A stretch of 64,000 nucleotides of DNA from Ensifer adhaerens (GTDB taxonomy: Bacteria > Pseudomonadota > Alphaproteobacteria > Rhizobiales > Rhizobiaceae), in the NCBI RefSeq assembly GCF_002940685.1, contig NZ_PNFP01000017.1, positions 62,001 through 126,000 on the forward strand, in the 5' to 3' direction. The translations under genes were made by a program, and so were the position numbers. Under the pieces are notes generated by a model. That model had not been told where the DNA came from. It saw only the letters and a list, made by a program, of their open reading frames with translations, and did no database searches. This document shows positions 62,213 to 64,000 of the stretch, piece after piece. Each line of letters opens with the position of its first letter. Position 1 is the first letter of the stretch.

Positions 62213-63412
62213 CTAGCCCCTCAACGCCGCGGAGATCGGCTTCAACTCGGCGACAATTACGCCACCGCAGATGAAGAGCACCGCTGCCGCAATCAACGTC
62301 GGCGCGGCGAAGCTGCCGGTGCGCTCCGCAAGCCGGCCGGCAACGAGCGGCCCGACGATCTGGCCGATGCCGAAGGCGGCGGTCATCAGGGCCAGCGCCT
62401 TGCGCGGGCTATCGGGCGCAAGCCGCCGGCCGATCTGCAGGCCGTAGGCGGTGATCATCATGAAGGTGGCGCCGAGCATCAGGCCGCCGGCAAGCGGCGC
62501 ATAGGGCAAGGGCAGGCTGACCGTCAGCACCAGGCCGACCGCCTCGACCAGAAGCCCGATCGCATAGACGCCGGCAAGGCCGAAACGCGGCACGGCAAAG
62601 CGCCAGAGATAGACGGAGAGTGCCGCGGCAAGCCCCGTCAGAAGCCAGGCGAGGAACTCGACGCTGTGTCCGCCGCTGCCGTCGCGCGCCATGGTGACGA
62701 GGAAGGTGGCGGTGATCACGTAGCCGAAGCCGAAGAGCGCGTAGGTGAACGTCACCACGGTCAGCGGCCGCGTCCAGCGCAGCGGCTTTTCGCGCACGCC
62801 GCCGCCGCCCGACGAAGGGACGCCCGGCAGAAGCGCCGCGACGACGATGGTTCCGATCAGCCCGACCAGCGCGCCGGTGAACCAGTCGCCCATGGACGTG
62901 GTCAGGCCCGCATGGCCCGCCAGCGGGTTCGCCCAGACTGAGAGCGATGAAAATGCGATGCCGAGACCGACGCCGCCGAAATGGACAGCAGGGACATGTT
63001 CCGACCGCGCAAGCAGGCCGTGGCCAAGGACGATGCCGGAGATGAAGATCATCGCAAAGGCACTGGCAAGGCCTGCGAGGAACCGGATGAGCGCCAGCAC
63101 GACAACGGAGGATGACAGCCCCATCGCCGCCAGGAGCACCGTCGTGGCGGCGAGCGCCAGAAGACCGATCCGGCGCTCATGCCCATGGGCCCAGCCATAG
63201 GCGGCAAGGATGGCGCCGGCCAGATAGCCGACGAAGTTGGCCGAGGCGATGAGCCCGGCATCCCCTGGCGACAGGCCGAGATCGGCCATCATCGCCGGCA
63301 GGATCGGCGTGTAGGAAAAACGGCCGAAACCCATGGCAACGGCCATGGCAATGGCGCCGGCGGCTGCCGTGGCGGCGATGTTGGTCTGCAGCGGTCTGTC
63401 GAGCGTGGTCAT
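62213..63412 (-). CDS. YbfB/YjiJ family MFS transporter
   Basis: A 399-residue transporter with 12 predicted helices. The N-terminal MAVAMGFGRFSYTPILPAMM is the YbfB/YjiJ family signature. The substrate is unknown. No regulator is adjacent; the 166 bp between it and bacA carry no gene. Confidence 0.9.
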   Translation of the reverse strand: MTTLDRPLQTNIAATAAAGAIAMAVAMGFGRFSYTPILPAMMADLGLSPGDAGLIASANFVGYLAGAILAAYGWAHGHERRIGLLALAATTVLLAAMGLSSSVVVLALIRFLAGLASAFAMIFISGIVLGHGLLARSEHVPAVHFGGVGLGIAFSSLSVWANPLAGHAGLTTSMGDWFTGALVGLIGTIVVAALLPGVPSSGGGGVREKPLRWTRPLTVVTFTYALFGFGYVITATFLVTMARDGSGGHSVEFLAWLLTGLAAALSVYLWRFAVPRFGLAGVYAIGLLVEAVGLVLTVSLPLPYAPLAGGLMLGATFMMITAYGLQIGRRLAPDSPRKALALMTAAFGIGQIVGPLVAGRLAERTGSFAAPTLIAAAVLFICGGVIVAELKPISAALRG

Positions 63413-63621
63413 ATCATTTTATTGCGCCGCAACACGACGCACGACAAACGACAATAATTGAAGGATCTATTGAAGAAATCGAACGATCAACGATTTCAAT
63501 GGCTTAGACCAATCGCCGGAAAGGTGGGATACGCCACATCCCGGCGGCAGATCATGCACCGCAGCGATGAAGAAAAAATCGTCTGAGGACGACGGAGGCT
63601 GCAGGCCGCCGTATCCCCGGT

Positions 63622-64000
63622 TCAGCCCGGCAGCGTCACCACCAGCGGTCCGCCGCGGGTGACGACGACGGTGTGCTCGTACTGCACCGTCGGCGCACGC
63701 GGATCGCTGTAGAGCGTCCAGTCGTCGTTGCCGCCCTCGGCCCATTGCGCGCCCATCGACAGGAAGGGCTCGACGGTGAAGACCATGCCGTCGGTCATGC
63801 GGCGGCGCTCGCGCGGGTCGGGCCAGGTGGCGATCTCGGTCGGCTCCTCGTGCAGCGAGCGGCCGATACCGTGGCTGGCGAGATTGGTGACGAGCGAATA
63901 GCGGTTCTTGCGCGCGAAGTCGCCGATCGCATTGCCGATGGCTGCCAGCGGCTGGTCGGGGCGCACCTGCTTGAGGCCGACCCACATCGCCCGCTTGCCA
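63622..64000 (-). CDS. map: Type I methionine aminopeptidase (5' end outside the window)
   Basis: Only the C-terminal about 125 residues are present. Metal-binding motifs are visible: NLASHGIGRSLHEEP (His), VFTVEPFLSMG (Glu) and QYEHTVVVT (Glu). It removes the initiator methionine from new proteins. The start lies beyond base 64000. Confidence 0.93.
   Translation of the reverse strand, partial: GKRAMWVGLKQVRPDQPLAAIGNAIGDFARKNRYSLVTNLASHGIGRSLHEEPTEIATWPDPRERRRMTDGMVFTVEPFLSMGAQWAEGGNDDWTLYSDPRAPTVQYEHTVVVTRGGPLVVTLPG

Overview
The window is about 62-64% G+C by eye and dense with genes. It looks like the chromosome of a fast-growing rhizobium close to Sinorhizobium/Ensifer. The evidence is a NolR-type regulator, a BacA/SbmA transporter, a choXWV choline transporter, a fused anthranilate synthase trpE(G) preceded by a WWW-containing trpL leader peptide, an ShmR-type haem receptor, and several palindromic intergenic elements of the kind seen in Rhizobiaceae. 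No rRNA, tRNA, prophage, IS transposase or CRISPR array was recognised. Most of the window is core housekeeping sequence with small accessory insertions.

Layout, left half. 1-5 kb holds the end of a MoxR/DUF58/BatA-type membrane operon (DUF4159 protein plus partner). 5-6.4 kb holds three GNAT acetyltransferases. 6.7-12.7 kb carries a glutathionyl-hydroquinone reductase, a NUDIX hydrolase, a metallophosphoesterase, a TPR protein, a DUF3313 lipoprotein and an ECF sigma/anti-sigma pair. 12.8-15.5 kb has leuA behind a newly read Leu-rich leader peptide, then a ClpP-like protease. 15.7-22.6 kb has a HupE/UreJ protein, a CPT-like kinase, a HIT protein, queF, a CDF metal exporter, a divergent MFS/LysR pair and an APH-like kinase. 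22.7-27.4 kb has trpE(G) with its trpL attenuator and the shmR haem receptor, whose promoter carries two perfect palindromes. 27.6-31.5 kb has an extensin-like protein, a thioesterase, a DUF1993 protein and fhs.

Layout, middle. 31.7-39.0 kb is the most unusual part: a co-directional cluster encoding a coiled-coil protein, a protein of unknown family, an AAA+ ATPase, a DUF6638-like protein and a DUF2333-like membrane protein. It has its own promoter and a candidate operator. A DUF559 endonuclease cassette bracketed by inverted copies of a 43-bp repeat has been inserted into it. I could not assign a pathway; it is the best candidate for an undescribed system, probably a membrane-anchored ATPase machine.

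Layout, right half. 39.2-44.7 kb has a cytochrome c, tdk, choXWV (with an internal terminator after choX), a HugZ-like flavin/haem protein and nolR with an autoregulatory NolR box. 44.9-56 kb is carbon metabolism: two Gfo/Idh/MocA oxidoreductases, a GH9 glycosidase, an omega-aminotransferase, adenine deaminase, an AAC(6')-like acetyltransferase, a GH13 alpha-glucosidase and a KdgK-like kinase. 56-64 kb has der (engA) with a membrane TPR protein, NnrU, a polysaccharide deacetylase, bacA, a YbfB-type MFS and a truncated methionine aminopeptidase. Several repeat families sit around der.
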